From the NCBI GenBank assembly GCA_018828825.1, contig JAHJUV010000051.1, positions 1 through 13,431 on the forward strand: a DNA stretch of 13,431 nt, given 5' to 3'. Made by a program: the position numbers and the translations under genes. Of this stretch, positions 6,675-13,431 are shown piece by piece. The notes under the pieces were generated by a model, which saw only the letters and a list, made by a program, of their open reading frames with translations, ran no database searches and was not told the DNA's origin. The stretch's first letter is position 1; every line of letters begins with the position of its first letter. Source of the DNA: Planctomycetota bacterium. GTDB lineage: Bacteria > Planctomycetota > Phycisphaerae > Sedimentisphaerales > UBA12454.

Positions 6675-6826
6675 ATTGCTTTAAGGCCTGCCCTCGACCG
6701 CGATCGGGGGGCGTAGCCGCATAGCGGCGGAAAAAGTCAAACACTAAACCCGGTTGAAGCTCGCTTCAGAGAGGGTTTTGTTTGAATTTTTAAAGTCCCG
6801 ATATATCGGAACCGCCTTAAAGCAAT
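6675..6826. repeat. MITE-like palindromic element with 13-bp terminal inverted repeats
   Basis: ATTGCTTTAAGGC (6675-6687) is perfectly inverted at 6814-6826. Inside are nested complements: GCCGC-ATA-GCGGC near 6717-6729, TCAAAC (6737-6742) with GTTTGA (6780-6785), AAACCC (6746-6751) with GGGTTT (6773-6778), hairpin GAAGC-TC-GCTTC (6756-6767), and palindrome CCGATATATCGG (6798-6809). No coding frame is evident. A non-autonomous mobile element or a structured RNA would both fit. Confidence 0.55.
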
Positions 6827-7226
6827 TCTGCCGTGTCAATCCGTGTCTGAATGATTCGTGCGTATTCGTGTTAATTCGTGGTTAATTCCTTCGTGGTGAG
6901 CCGTTTTTCGGCAGAAAGCGCAAGTAAAAACTTGCGCGCTTTAAAAAAATAAAAAAATTTTTCTCCATATCTGACAAGCACTTACGAATACCGGACATTT
7001 TTTTCTTGATCAAAAACTGAGCAAAACGCGCAAGTTTTCAGTAATTATGGAGGGGCATCGGCCTCTCTGGGCCGATAGAGCAATTGAAAATTGCGGTCTA
7101 CTGTCCACTGTCAACTGTCAAAAAATTTAAAATGCAAAATTTAAAACTATCATCCCGATTCATCGGGATACCGCAGTTTTGGACTTTACACTTTAAATTT
7201 TACACTTATTAACGCAGGAGGAAGAA
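6827..7226. other. Non-coding spacer with hairpins and degenerate short repeats
   Basis: No gene is visible. Contents from left to right: an iterated TTCGTG phrase (about 6855-6895); hairpin GCCG-TTTTT-CGGC (6900-6912); hairpin GCGCAAGT-AAAA-ACTTGCGC (6918-6937), whose GCGCAAGT recurs near 7028; hairpin ATCGGCC/GGCCGAT around 7058-7076; three CTGTC repeats near 7101-7119; and the palindrome ATCCCGAT-TC-ATCGGGAT (7152-7169). A weak promoter candidate, TTGGAC (7179-7184) and TACACT (7201-7206), could serve the next gene. Confidence 0.45.
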
Positions 7227-8000
7227 ATGTATCTTAATTTTCGTATCAAAGTTCCGAACATTATAGCAAACCTTGTCTTATGGTTTCTCCTGCGCCATCG
7301 AAAAAAGCATAAAGGCTTTGCCTTTAGACGAATCAAACTTACCAAAGGCGGCCCTGTCGGGTCGAAGCAGCGCGAAGACCGATTTGCCCTTGTTGACGCT
7401 GAAGATTACCGCAAATTATCCGAATATGATTGGCAATATGTTCAAAACAAAGGTGGAAATCATTATGGAGCCCGTATCGAAGGCGGAAAAATCGTATATA
7501 TGCACAGGCAGATTATGAATGCCCCTAAAGGCTCTATCATTGACCATAAAGACAGGGAAGGCCTTAATAATACGAAAAACAACTTGCGATTCGTAACGTT
7601 TGCTGAAAATAACAGAAATAGAAGGCGAGTAAAGGGCGTTTCGAAATACAGGGGTGTTAGCAGAATTAAAAATCGTAATAAATGGCAGGCATCTATAACT
7701 TATAACTACCGGCGTATATATTTGGGGCATTTCGATAACCAGGAAGATGCCGCAAAGGCTTATGACCAGGCCGCCATGTTGTATCATGGCGATTTTGCGG
7801 TCTTGAACTTCTCGCAAGTCTCGGCGAAGCCTTCCACCTTTAGTGAGACCTCGCCCAATGGCGGGTTGGCGAAGACGGATCCTGACAAAAAAATTCAGGT
7901 TAAAAAGAACCAAAAAGCAAGATTCTGCGTACTTGACGATATAATTCTGGTTTATATAATCATTTACCTGTATATTTTTACCGGAATTAACGGAGTTAAT
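7227..8000 (+). CDS. HNH endonuclease with AP2 DNA-binding domain, homing-endonuclease-like; no stop codon before the ABC gene
   Basis: Freestanding homing-type nucleases of this class pair an HNH catalytic module with an AP2 DNA-binding domain. Numbered from ATG 7227: a basic and hydrophobic head, IKLTKGG, a LVDAEDYRKLSEYDW stretch, then the HNH core beginning MHRQIMNAPKG and continuing DHKDREGLNNTKNNLRFVT. Next comes the AP2 domain, KYRGVSRIKNRNKWQASI through RRIYLGHFDNQEDAAKAYD to GDFAVLNF, near residue 195. AGGAGG (7216-7221) five bases ahead fixes the start. After the AP2 domain the frame stays open through about 60 residues of non-coding character (repeat-like DNA, then the ABC promoter) and joins the ABC ATPase in frame, so the end given here is nominal. 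The true stop was probably lost. A real 497-residue fusion (7227-8720) is the alternative. Confidence 0.75.
7933..7960 (+). promoter_or_regulatory. Promoter of the ABC-GldG operon
   Basis: -35 TTGACG (7933-7938), 16-base spacer, perfect -10 TATAAT (7955-7960). Predicted start near 7967, giving a leader of about 34 bases with GGAG (7992-7995) before ATG 8001. It lies inside the open extension of the HNH-AP2 frame, which argues that the extension is not real coding sequence. Confidence 0.7.
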
Positions 8001-8720
8001 ATGATAAAGATAAAAGAGTTACGAAAAAGTTTCGGGCCGATAGTCGCAGTTGACGGCGTGTCGTTCGAGGTCGAAAAGGGACAGGTGCTCGGATTTCTGG
8101 GGCCTAACGGGGCGGGGAAAAGCACAGTGATGCGAATGCTCGCGTGCTTTTTGCGGCCTGACAGCGGGACGGCATCGGTTTGCGGATTCGATATTATCAA
8201 GAACCCCATACAGGTTCGGCAGAATATAGGCTACCTTGCAGAAAATGTGCCTGCGTACAGCGATATGACGGCAGGGGCGTTTTTGAATTTTATCTGCGAT
8301 GCGAGAGGGCTCCAAGGCAAAAGGCGGAAAGAGGCGCTCGATAAGGCTGTGGCGATGTGTCATATTGAGTCGGTTTATCATCAGACGATTGAGACGCTTT
8401 CGAAAGGTTATAAAAGGAGGGTGGGTCTTGCGCAGGCGCTGATACACGACCCACAGGTTTTGATACTCGATGAGCCGACAGACGGACTTGACCCCAACCA
8501 GAAACACGAGGTGAGGGGGCTTATCGAAAAGATGGCAAAAGAAAAATGCATAGTCATTTCAACGCATATACTCGAAGAGGTCGAAGCGATATGTAGCAGG
8601 GCGATAGTAATAGCGCGCGGGAAAATTTTGGTGGATTCGACGCCTGACAAGCTAAAGACGGAACATAACTGCTCGCTCGAGGAGGTATTTAGAAAAATCA
8701 CATCACATAAAGTAGCCTGA
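8001..8720 (+). CDS. ABC transporter ATP-binding protein, ABC-2 / GldA-like
   Basis: A 239-residue cytoplasmic ATPase that drives the membrane complex encoded by the next genes. Motifs in order: Walker A GPNGAGKST (34-42), Q-loop region around Q74, signature LSKGYKRRVGLAQAL (133-147), Walker B VLILDE (153-158) followed by PTDGLDP, and the switch histidine H189 in STHIL. All catalytic residues are present, so it should be active. ATG 8001 with GGAG five bases upstream gives the usual N-terminus MIKIKELRKSFG, although the frame is open further upstream to 7227. The permease begins 19 bases downstream. The family includes GldA of gliding bacteria and NatA-like exporters; a link to motility here is not supported. 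Confidence 0.93.
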   Translation: MIKIKELRKSFGPIVAVDGVSFEVEKGQVLGFLGPNGAGKSTVMRMLACFLRPDSGTASVCGFDIIKNPIQVRQNIGYLAENVPAYSDMTAGAFLNFICDARGLQGKRRKEALDKAVAMCHIESVYHQTIETLSKGYKRRVGLAQALIHDPQVLILDEPTDGLDPNQKHEVRGLIEKMAKEKCIVISTHILEEVEAICSRAIVIARGKILVDSTPDKLKTEHNCSLEEVFRKITSHKVA

Positions 8721-8739
8721 GATAATAACGGAGATAGAA

Positions 8740-9471
8740 ATGAAGGGTTTTTTGGCAGTATTTAAAAGAGAGTTCAAGTCGTATTTTGCGACGCCGCTGG
8801 CGTATGTGTTTTTAGTGGTGTTTTTGTTCTTTTCAGGATACCTGACGTTTAAGGAAGGGTTTTTCGAGGTGCGGCAGGCGGATATGACGGCATTTTTTGT
8901 GAATATACCGCTGCTGTTTGTGTTTCTTGTGCCGGCGGCGGCGATGAGGCTTTGGGCGGAAGAGAAAAAGAGCGGGTCAATCGAACTATTGTTCACGCTG
9001 CCGATTACGGTTACGCAGGCGGTGCTGGGGAAGTTTCTGGCGGCGTGGCTGTTTCTGGTCGTTGCGATAGCGTTGACGTTTCCGATGGCGATAACGGTGT
9101 GCTACCTTGGCGAGCCTGATATGGGATTAATGGCGGCGGGGTATCTGGCGACGATTCTTATGGCGGGGGGATTTCTGGCGGTGGGGTGCTTTTTCTCGGC
9201 GGTCAGCAATAACCAGGTGATAAGCTTCGTGCTGTCGGTAGTGGCGTGCGGAGTGCTGGTTTTCGCAGGGATGCCGACGACAATGAACTATCTTTCAAGT
9301 TTTCTGCCGAGCGCGGCGGTCAAGGCGGTGAGCATAATGAGCTTTCAAGAGCATTTCGAGTCCATCGGCAAAGGGGTGCTCGAATTCAAGGATATATCCT
9401 ATTTTGTCATTCTTATCGCGGGATGGGTGGCGGCCTGCGGTGTAGTTCTGGATGAAAGGAAGGCGGGATGA
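8740..9471 (+). CDS. ABC-2 family permease, GldF-like
   Basis: A 243-residue membrane subunit with about six hydrophobic segments: roughly 18-37, 50-70, 96-120, 130-152, 160-180 and 218-236. The stretch MRLWAEEKKSGSIELLFTLP (69-88) is the coupling region typical of GldF and related ABC-2 permeases. It presumably dimerises and pairs with the ATPase encoded just upstream. GGAG (8730-8733) lies six bases before ATG 8740. Its stop TGA overlaps the start of the next gene by four bases (ATGA), a sign of translational coupling. The substrate is unknown. Confidence 0.92.
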   Translation: MKGFLAVFKREFKSYFATPLAYVFLVVFLFFSGYLTFKEGFFEVRQADMTAFFVNIPLLFVFLVPAAAMRLWAEEKKSGSIELLFTLPITVTQAVLGKFLAAWLFLVVAIALTFPMAITVCYLGEPDMGLMAAGYLATILMAGGFLAVGCFFSAVSNNQVISFVLSVVACGVLVFAGMPTTMNYLSSFLPSAAVKAVSIMSFQEHFESIGKGVLEFKDISYFVILIAGWVAACGVVLDERKAG

Positions 9472-11438
9472 TGAACAGGACAGTGCGGGCAATCGTCGCA
9501 GTAGTGTTTATTCTGGTGATAATGTTCAGCCTAATCAGTATCTGCCAAAATGTGAGCAAGAGCTGGAAGGTCGATATAACCGAGCAGAGGATTTACAGCC
9601 TTTCAAACGGGACTAAGGCGATACTTGGCAAACTTAACCAGCCGATAACGATGAAACTTTATTATTCGAGTACGGCGGCGATTAAGGGGCCAGACCAGAT
9701 TCGATATTTCAATAATTATTATAAATTTGTCAGGCTGCTGCTTGAGGAATACGTCTCGGCGTCGAACGGGATGGTTAAACTCGAGGTAATCGACCCGAGG
9801 CCCTATTCGGACGACGAGGTTGCGGCGATGAGATACGGTTTGAAAAAATTTCCGATAACACAGGAGGAAAATTTCTTTTTCGGGCTTGTCGTTCAGACAC
9901 AATTCGGGGTCGAGAAAAACATACCGTTCTTTTCGCCAAGCCGGCAGAATTTTGTCGAATACGATATAAGCTATCTTGTTGATACGGCTATAACACGGCA
10001 GAAAAAACGCGTCGGCATATTAAGCTCGCTGAATATAATGGGCGACGAGGTCAGTCCATATATGGCGAGGATGATGCAATTGCAAGGACAGCAGCCTAAG
10101 GGGCCGTGGAATATAGTCAAGCAGTTCAGGCTGCAGTACGAGGTAAGGAGCATACCGAAAGATGTTAATAAGATAGAAGATATCGATATACTGCTGGTTG
10201 TTCATCCGAGGGATTTTTCAGAGCAGACACTTTTCGCAATCGACCAGTTTGCAGTCAACGGCGGAAGGACGATAGTATGCGTTGACCCGTTTTGTGTGGC
10301 TGACCAGCCGAAGCAGTCTCCGATGCAGATGCAGACAGAACATAATCCATCGTCGAATCTTGAAAAGCTGATGGTTAACTGGGGGCTGGAGATGCCGAAA
10401 GACACATACGCTGGCGACAGGAGCCTTGCACTGGAAGGCGCTATGAGGGCAGGAGACCGGCCGCAGAGGATTATCGGTTTTCTTGAAACAAAGCCTGAAT
10501 GCTTTAACAGGAATACGCCGATGACGTCGGAGCTTAACCAGGTCAGGTTCCTTTACAGCGGCGTTCTGAAGCAAATGCAGATGAGCGATGAAGACAAGAA
10601 ACTAATCGAAAGGACGCCACTGGTTATAACGACATCGAAAGGAAACAGCTGGATGGCCAGCCAGTACGAAGTTATGTCGCCGGATGCGGGGAGCCTGATG
10701 AAGAAGTTTATCGACGGCACCGAGCCGGTGGCGATGGCTTATCTGGTTACAGGCAAGTTTAAAAGCGCGTTTCCGAACGGTATAGATATCGAAGTCGATG
10801 CTCCGGAGAACGCCGGCGATGCCAACGCACCGAAAAAGGTTAAAAAACATATCGAGGCAATTGCGGCGGCGAAGGGAAACTGTGCGGTCGCCGTTTTCGC
10901 GGATGTCGATTTCTTCAGCGATATGGTTGCCTACAGCGAAACGATATTCGGGACGATGGTTATAGGCGACGGCGGGAATTTGCTGCTCAATGCGATAGAT
11001 GATTTTTGCGGGTCGAGCGAACTGATTTTCATCAGGTCGCGAGGAAACTTCAAGCGACCTTTTGTTGTCGTCGATAAGATTGAGACTGAGGCTGAGGCAC
11101 AGACGGCACAGGAAGAGGCGAAAATCAACGCCGAAATAGCAGGATTCGAAAACGAACTGAACACGATTCTCGGTTCTGCAAAACAGGGGCAGGAAGAGAT
11201 TGTAGGAAGCTCGATCCTGGCGAAGAAAAAAGAACTCGAATTGAAGATTCTCGAGGCGAGAAAACAGCTTAAACAGATAAGAAGGACAAGACTGCAGCGA
11301 ATCGAGAGCCTTGGCAATAGGCTGCGCAATTTCAATATGCTGGCGGCGCCGGCGGTCATTCTCGCAATCGCGATTGTCCTGAGCATATACAGAGGCGCAA
11401 GGAAAAGACGTTATATAAGTCATGCGAGCGATGCGTAA
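9468..11438 (+). CDS. GldG-like ABC transporter auxiliary protein
   Basis: A 656-residue protein anchored at both ends: an N-terminal membrane helix (about 7-26) and a C-terminal one (about 620-642) followed by a basic tail. The large part between them should lie outside the cytoplasmic membrane and matches the GldG / ABC-type auxiliary domain, with the typical opening SKSWKVDITEQRIYSLSNGT (30-49) and VKLEVIDPRPY. A charged, Glu/Lys/Gln-rich stretch at about 548-615 is predicted coiled coil before the last helix. The start overlaps the permease stop (ATGATGA), so either of two adjacent ATG codons may be used. In Bacteroidota GldF and GldG act with GldA; in planctomycetes the set occurs without the rest of the gliding machinery and its role is not established. 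Confidence 0.88.
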   Translation: MMNRTVRAIVAVVFILVIMFSLISICQNVSKSWKVDITEQRIYSLSNGTKAILGKLNQPITMKLYYSSTAAIKGPDQIRYFNNYYKFVRLLLEEYVSASNGMVKLEVIDPRPYSDDEVAAMRYGLKKFPITQEENFFFGLVVQTQFGVEKNIPFFSPSRQNFVEYDISYLVDTAITRQKKRVGILSSLNIMGDEVSPYMARMMQLQGQQPKGPWNIVKQFRLQYEVRSIPKDVNKIEDIDILLVVHPRDFSEQTLFAIDQFAVNGGRTIVCVDPFCVADQPKQSPMQMQTEHNPSSNLEKLMVNWGLEMPKDTYAGDRSLALEGAMRAGDRPQRIIGFLETKPECFNRNTPMTSELNQVRFLYSGVLKQMQMSDEDKKLIERTPLVITTSKGNSWMASQYEVMSPDAGSLMKKFIDGTEPVAMAYLVTGKFKSAFPNGIDIEVDAPENAGDANAPKKVKKHIEAIAAAKGNCAVAVFADVDFFSDMVAYSETIFGTMVIGDGGNLLLNAIDDFCGSSELIFIRSRGNFKRPFVVVDKIETEAEAQTAQEEAKINAEIAGFENELNTILGSAKQGQEEIVGSSILAKKKELELKILEARKQLKQIRRTRLQRIESLGNRLRNFNMLAAPAVILAIAIVLSIYRGARKRRYISHASDA

Positions 11439-11490
11439 TTCGCCAAAGGCGAATTAGAACAGGTGAGCAGTAGAGCAGGCGAACAGGTGA
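11437..11490 (+). repeat. Hairpin over the GldG stop codon and a direct repeat
   Basis: AATTCGCC-AAA-GGCGAATT (11437-11455) is a perfect 8-bp hairpin whose 5' arm overlaps the stop codon (11436-11438). It is followed by a direct repeat of GAACAGGTGA at 11457-11466 and 11481-11490. There is no T run, so it is not a standard terminator. It could protect or separate parts of the operon message, or be a repeat remnant. Confidence 0.5.
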
Positions 11491-11516
11491 AAGATTGAAT
11501 TTTGGAGTTTTGATAA

Positions 11517-12620
11517 ATGAGCGATAAGAGACTTTCATTTTTGGGAATTTTGGCAATTGTATCAGTTGCAGGCGCGGTTTTTGTTTCTCAGTTTGTCAAC
11601 AGGAGCAAAACGACTTCGTCGGGGACGGGCTATCTTATCCAGGGACTTGACCCGGCGGCGATAGCGAAGATAGCTGTCGGCAAAGGCGACGAGGCGTTTA
11701 CACTCAGACGCGCAGGAAACGGTTTTGTCGTCGAGAACAAGGATAATTATCCGGCCGATACCATGATGATAAATAATCTTCTGACAAGCTGCATGGATAT
11801 CCGCACAGTCGAGCTTTATACACAAGACGAGGCGAATTACAAAGACCTGGGCGCGGGCGAAGAGGATGCGCAAAGCGTTGTGAAATTTCTTGACTTGGGT
11901 GGCAAAATTATCACGGGCGTAATCATAGGCAAGGATTGTCCGTCCGGCGGGATGTATTACGGCAGGAGAGTCGGCGACAAAAAGGTTTATGTTATGGATA
12001 ATGTGCCTTGGCCGGGCTCTTCGCCGCTCGAATATATAGACAGAAACCTGATATCGATGAGCAAGGCTGAGATTGAGTCGGTAACAGTTACATCGCCGCA
12101 GGGCAGTTATACGCTTGTGCCCGAGGCGAACAGCGCCGAAGCGATGCTTAAGGAACTGCCCGCAGGGAAAAAAGAGAAAAAGAACGAATGCAGCCAGGTT
12201 TTCAGCGCGATTATGAATTTAAGGTTCGACGATGTGAACGCTGTTTCAAAGATGACGGGTTTGAAGTTCGACCGCGAGTATACCTGCCTGCTGAAAGACT
12301 CAACTTTATACCTTATCGAAATCGCGCAGAAGGACTCGAATACCTATGTAAAATGCAACGTTGCTTTTACAGATAAAACACAGGTGAGAAAAGAGCAAGG
12401 CGTCGAATCGCGGGAAGAACTTGAAAAGAAAGAGGCGAAACTGCTGGCTAAAGAAAAAACCCAAAAACTTCAGAAGACCTTCGAGGGCTGGGTTTACGAG
12501 ATTCCGTCTTACAGGGCCGATTATATGACCAAAACGCTGGATGAACTTGTGGAAGATATTGCACCGGCGAAGCCGGCGGATGCGAATGAGCCAAAGAAAA
12601 CGGTACAAAAATCAAAATGA
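11517..12620 (+). CDS. DUF4340 domain-containing membrane-anchored protein
   Basis: A 367-residue protein with one N-terminal membrane helix (about 7-26) and a long soluble part outside the membrane, matching the DUF4340 family usually found next to GldG-like genes. Visible features are the opening repeat-like segment LDPAAIAKIAVGKGDEAFTL (45-64), a YPADTMMINNLL stretch typical of the family, and a highly charged Lys/Glu-rich section at about 295-325. GGAG (11504-11507) lies nine bases before ATG 11517. The 78-base gap from GldG holds a hairpin and repeats, but no promoter is evident, so it likely belongs to the operon. The 3' end overlaps the convergent YkgJ gene by nine bases. The function of the domain is not known; partnership with the GldF/GldG complex is inferred from gene order. 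Confidence 0.88.
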   Translation: MSDKRLSFLGILAIVSVAGAVFVSQFVNRSKTTSSGTGYLIQGLDPAAIAKIAVGKGDEAFTLRRAGNGFVVENKDNYPADTMMINNLLTSCMDIRTVELYTQDEANYKDLGAGEEDAQSVVKFLDLGGKIITGVIIGKDCPSGGMYYGRRVGDKKVYVMDNVPWPGSSPLEYIDRNLISMSKAEIESVTVTSPQGSYTLVPEANSAEAMLKELPAGKKEKKNECSQVFSAIMNLRFDDVNAVSKMTGLKFDREYTCLLKDSTLYLIEIAQKDSNTYVKCNVAFTDKTQVRKEQGVESREELEKKEAKLLAKEKTQKLQKTFEGWVYEIPSYRADYMTKTLDELVEDIAPAKPADANEPKKTVQKSK

Positions 12621-13148
12621 CAAATCGAATTTGTTCAGAGCTGTTGCCAAATCGACATAGCGGTACGGCAAATCAAATTCATCGCATAAGGCTTTGAATT
12701 TTTCTATTGTTTGTTCGCTGAGTTTGTTTATTTTTTCAATGTCCGCTTTGCAGAAAAAGATCCTGCAGGCTGCGAAGCGGAAATTTCTTGCGGTACATTT
12801 ACCCCCACACCAATTTGCACTTTGAGAGAATATTTTGGAAGCTGACCTATTCAGTTTTAAGGATTCTTTTAAGTTTGTCTGCCGCAATGTAAATTGGTGT
12901 GGGGGTGTGCCATCTTCCAGATAAGGGCAGGATTGGCCGGTCATTTTTCTCAATGGTTTGACATTTTCATAAAAATAGAGCAGTTCCGGGGTTGTTATGA
13001 ATAATTTATGGCCGAAGGAATCGAAATTGCAGCATTTTCCGCAGGCTGAGCAATTTAGGTCGAGATTTTTGATATTTTCGTCCAGCCAGGCGTATATTTG
13101 GGCGACCTGGTTGCAAATCGAAACGGTTTTCTCAGTTTTTATAGTCAT
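12612..13148 (-). CDS. YkgJ-family cysteine-cluster protein interrupted in frame by a palindromic insertion
   Basis: A 178-residue protein of the YkgJ / UPF0153 family, thought to bind zinc or iron with clustered cysteines. Seen here are CSACGKCC (34-41), the HKLFITTPELLYFYEN stretch (47-62), CPYLEDG, then KCTAR and CRIFFC. In relatives known to me the CPYL-DG and KCTAR segments adjoin directly. Here 36 residues separate them, coded by a 108-base segment (12801-12908) with long inverted repeats. The frame is kept and all the core cysteines survive, so the protein may still work. ATG 13148 is the first start of the frame, has no clear Shine-Dalgarno sequence and gives a reasonable 33-residue head. 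The stop region overlaps the DUF4340 gene. Confidence 0.85.
   Translation of the reverse strand: MTIKTEKTVSICNQVAQIYAWLDENIKNLDLNCSACGKCCNFDSFGHKLFITTPELLYFYENVKPLRKMTGQSCPYLEDGTPPHQFTLRQTNLKESLKLNRSASKIFSQSANWCGGKCTARNFRFAACRIFFCKADIEKINKLSEQTIEKFKALCDEFDLPYRYVDLATALNKFDLSF
12801..12908 (-). repeat. In-frame palindromic insertion element within the YkgJ gene
   Basis: ACCCCCACACCAATTT (12801-12816) is perfectly inverted at 12891-12906. Inside, AGAAT (12827-12831) can pair with ATTCT (12863-12867) and CTGA (12842-12845) with TCAG (12851-12854), giving one long hairpin. The segment is 108 bases, a multiple of three, has no stop in the gene's frame, and encodes 36 residues not expected in the family. 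The layout resembles the Rickettsia palindromic elements known to insert into genes in frame, but the sequence is not one I recognise. Confidence 0.7.
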
Positions 13149-13431
13149 ATAAAAATCAGAGCGTAAATATTGAAAATTGAAAATTTAAGATTGAAGATTT
13201 GTGGAGTCCGCCTGCGGCGGAGTTATTATTAAAAATTTAAATATTTAAGGATACCTCTAAAAATTCATTTTGGCGGCAGAGCGAATCTTTTTGTCGCCGG
13301 TCTGCGTTAGACAAAAGCCACTTTATCTATTGATAAAGCTGATTTGTCTTCCTTGCCGGCGAGCAAAAATCTTCTACTTGCCGCCCAGCCCCCGCGTCTC
13401 CCGACGCGAGTCGGGGCGGCGGGTCAAAAGC
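13149..13431. repeat. Non-coding edge with a long imperfect palindrome
   Basis: No gene is recognised. A 114-base stretch (13272-13385) folds on itself in order: GGCGGCA (13272-13278) with TGCCGCC (13379-13385); TTTTT (13288-13292) with AAAAA (13365-13369); TCGCCGG (13294-13300) with CCGGCGA (13356-13362); AGACAAA (13309-13315) with TTTGTCT (13343-13349); and CTTTATC-TATT-GATAAAG (13321-13338) at the tip. Before it are TCCGCC-TGC-GGCGGA (about 13206-13220) and AT-rich DNA. After it comes CGCGTC-TCCC-GACGCG near 13393-13409. It may be a MITE, or an RNA belonging to a gene beyond the edge. Confidence 0.45.

Noticed and set aside
7100..7120. Triple CTGTC repeat as a CRISPR or iteron array
   Set aside because: The units are 5-7 bases long and only three in number, with no spacers or origin features.
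7416..8701. Minus-strand open frames opposite the HNH-AP2 and ABC genes
   Set aside because: The plus strand holds clear domain motifs in the same interval, so these are shadows.
9603..11423. Long minus-strand frames, including one of 273 codons, opposite the GldG-like gene
   Set aside because: The plus-strand frame is a full-length family member with both membrane anchors; the opposite frames come from its GC- and purine-biased codon use.
13329..13431. Minus-strand open stretch entering from the right edge and ending near 13329
   Set aside because: About 34 codons with no recognisable motif, lying entirely in self-complementary DNA; not enough to call a gene.

Overview
The window looks like a chromosomal stretch of a Planctomycetota bacterium, probably of the Phycisphaerae type. 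This is inferred from the mix of genes: a GldF/GldG/DUF4340 ABC-2 operon, a YkgJ cysteine-cluster protein and a freestanding HNH-AP2 protein. The spacers, full of short palindromes and worn AT-rich phrases, point the same way. No rRNA, tRNA or CRISPR array is visible.

Left part (1-1954): queA, the queuosine tRNA-modification gene, runs leftwards off the window edge. In front of it is a strong promoter, about 85 bases that can fold into a two-stem pseudoknot, and an 11-bp hairpin with a six-T run 39 bases before the start codon. This is either a riboswitch-like attenuator of queA or a separate small RNA. A second promoter shares its -35 box back to back and reads right into a membrane methyltransferase of the isoprenylcysteine carboxyl methyltransferase type.

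Defence region (2064-6558, all minus strand, visibly richer in A+T): in transcription order it holds the first ~100 residues of a DNA methyltransferase, a complete amino-methyltransferase, a Bpu10I-family restriction endonuclease, the last ~170 residues of a methyltransferase/Mrr-like nuclease, and a SIR2-like NADase-type protein. The first and fourth items are, as I remember the family, the two ends of one gene. A complete type II restriction-modification cassette with its own promoter has therefore replaced the middle of an older restriction-modification gene.

Spacer (6559-7226): non-coding, with a 152-bp element bounded by 13-bp inverted repeats and several smaller palindromes.

Right part (7227-12620, plus strand): an HNH-AP2 homing-endonuclease-like gene runs in frame, without a stop codon, into an ABC transporter ATPase that has its own promoter and ribosome-binding site. 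The ATPase, a GldF-like permease, a GldG-like auxiliary protein and a DUF4340 protein form one operon, likely a single membrane complex. It converges with, and overlaps by 9 bases, a minus-strand YkgJ-family gene (12612-13148). That gene carries an in-frame 108-bp palindromic insertion between two conserved cysteine motifs. The right edge (13149-13431) is non-coding and strongly self-complementary.

The three best leads are the queA leader RNA, the restriction-modification cassette nested inside another restriction-modification gene, and the palindromic element inside the YkgJ gene.
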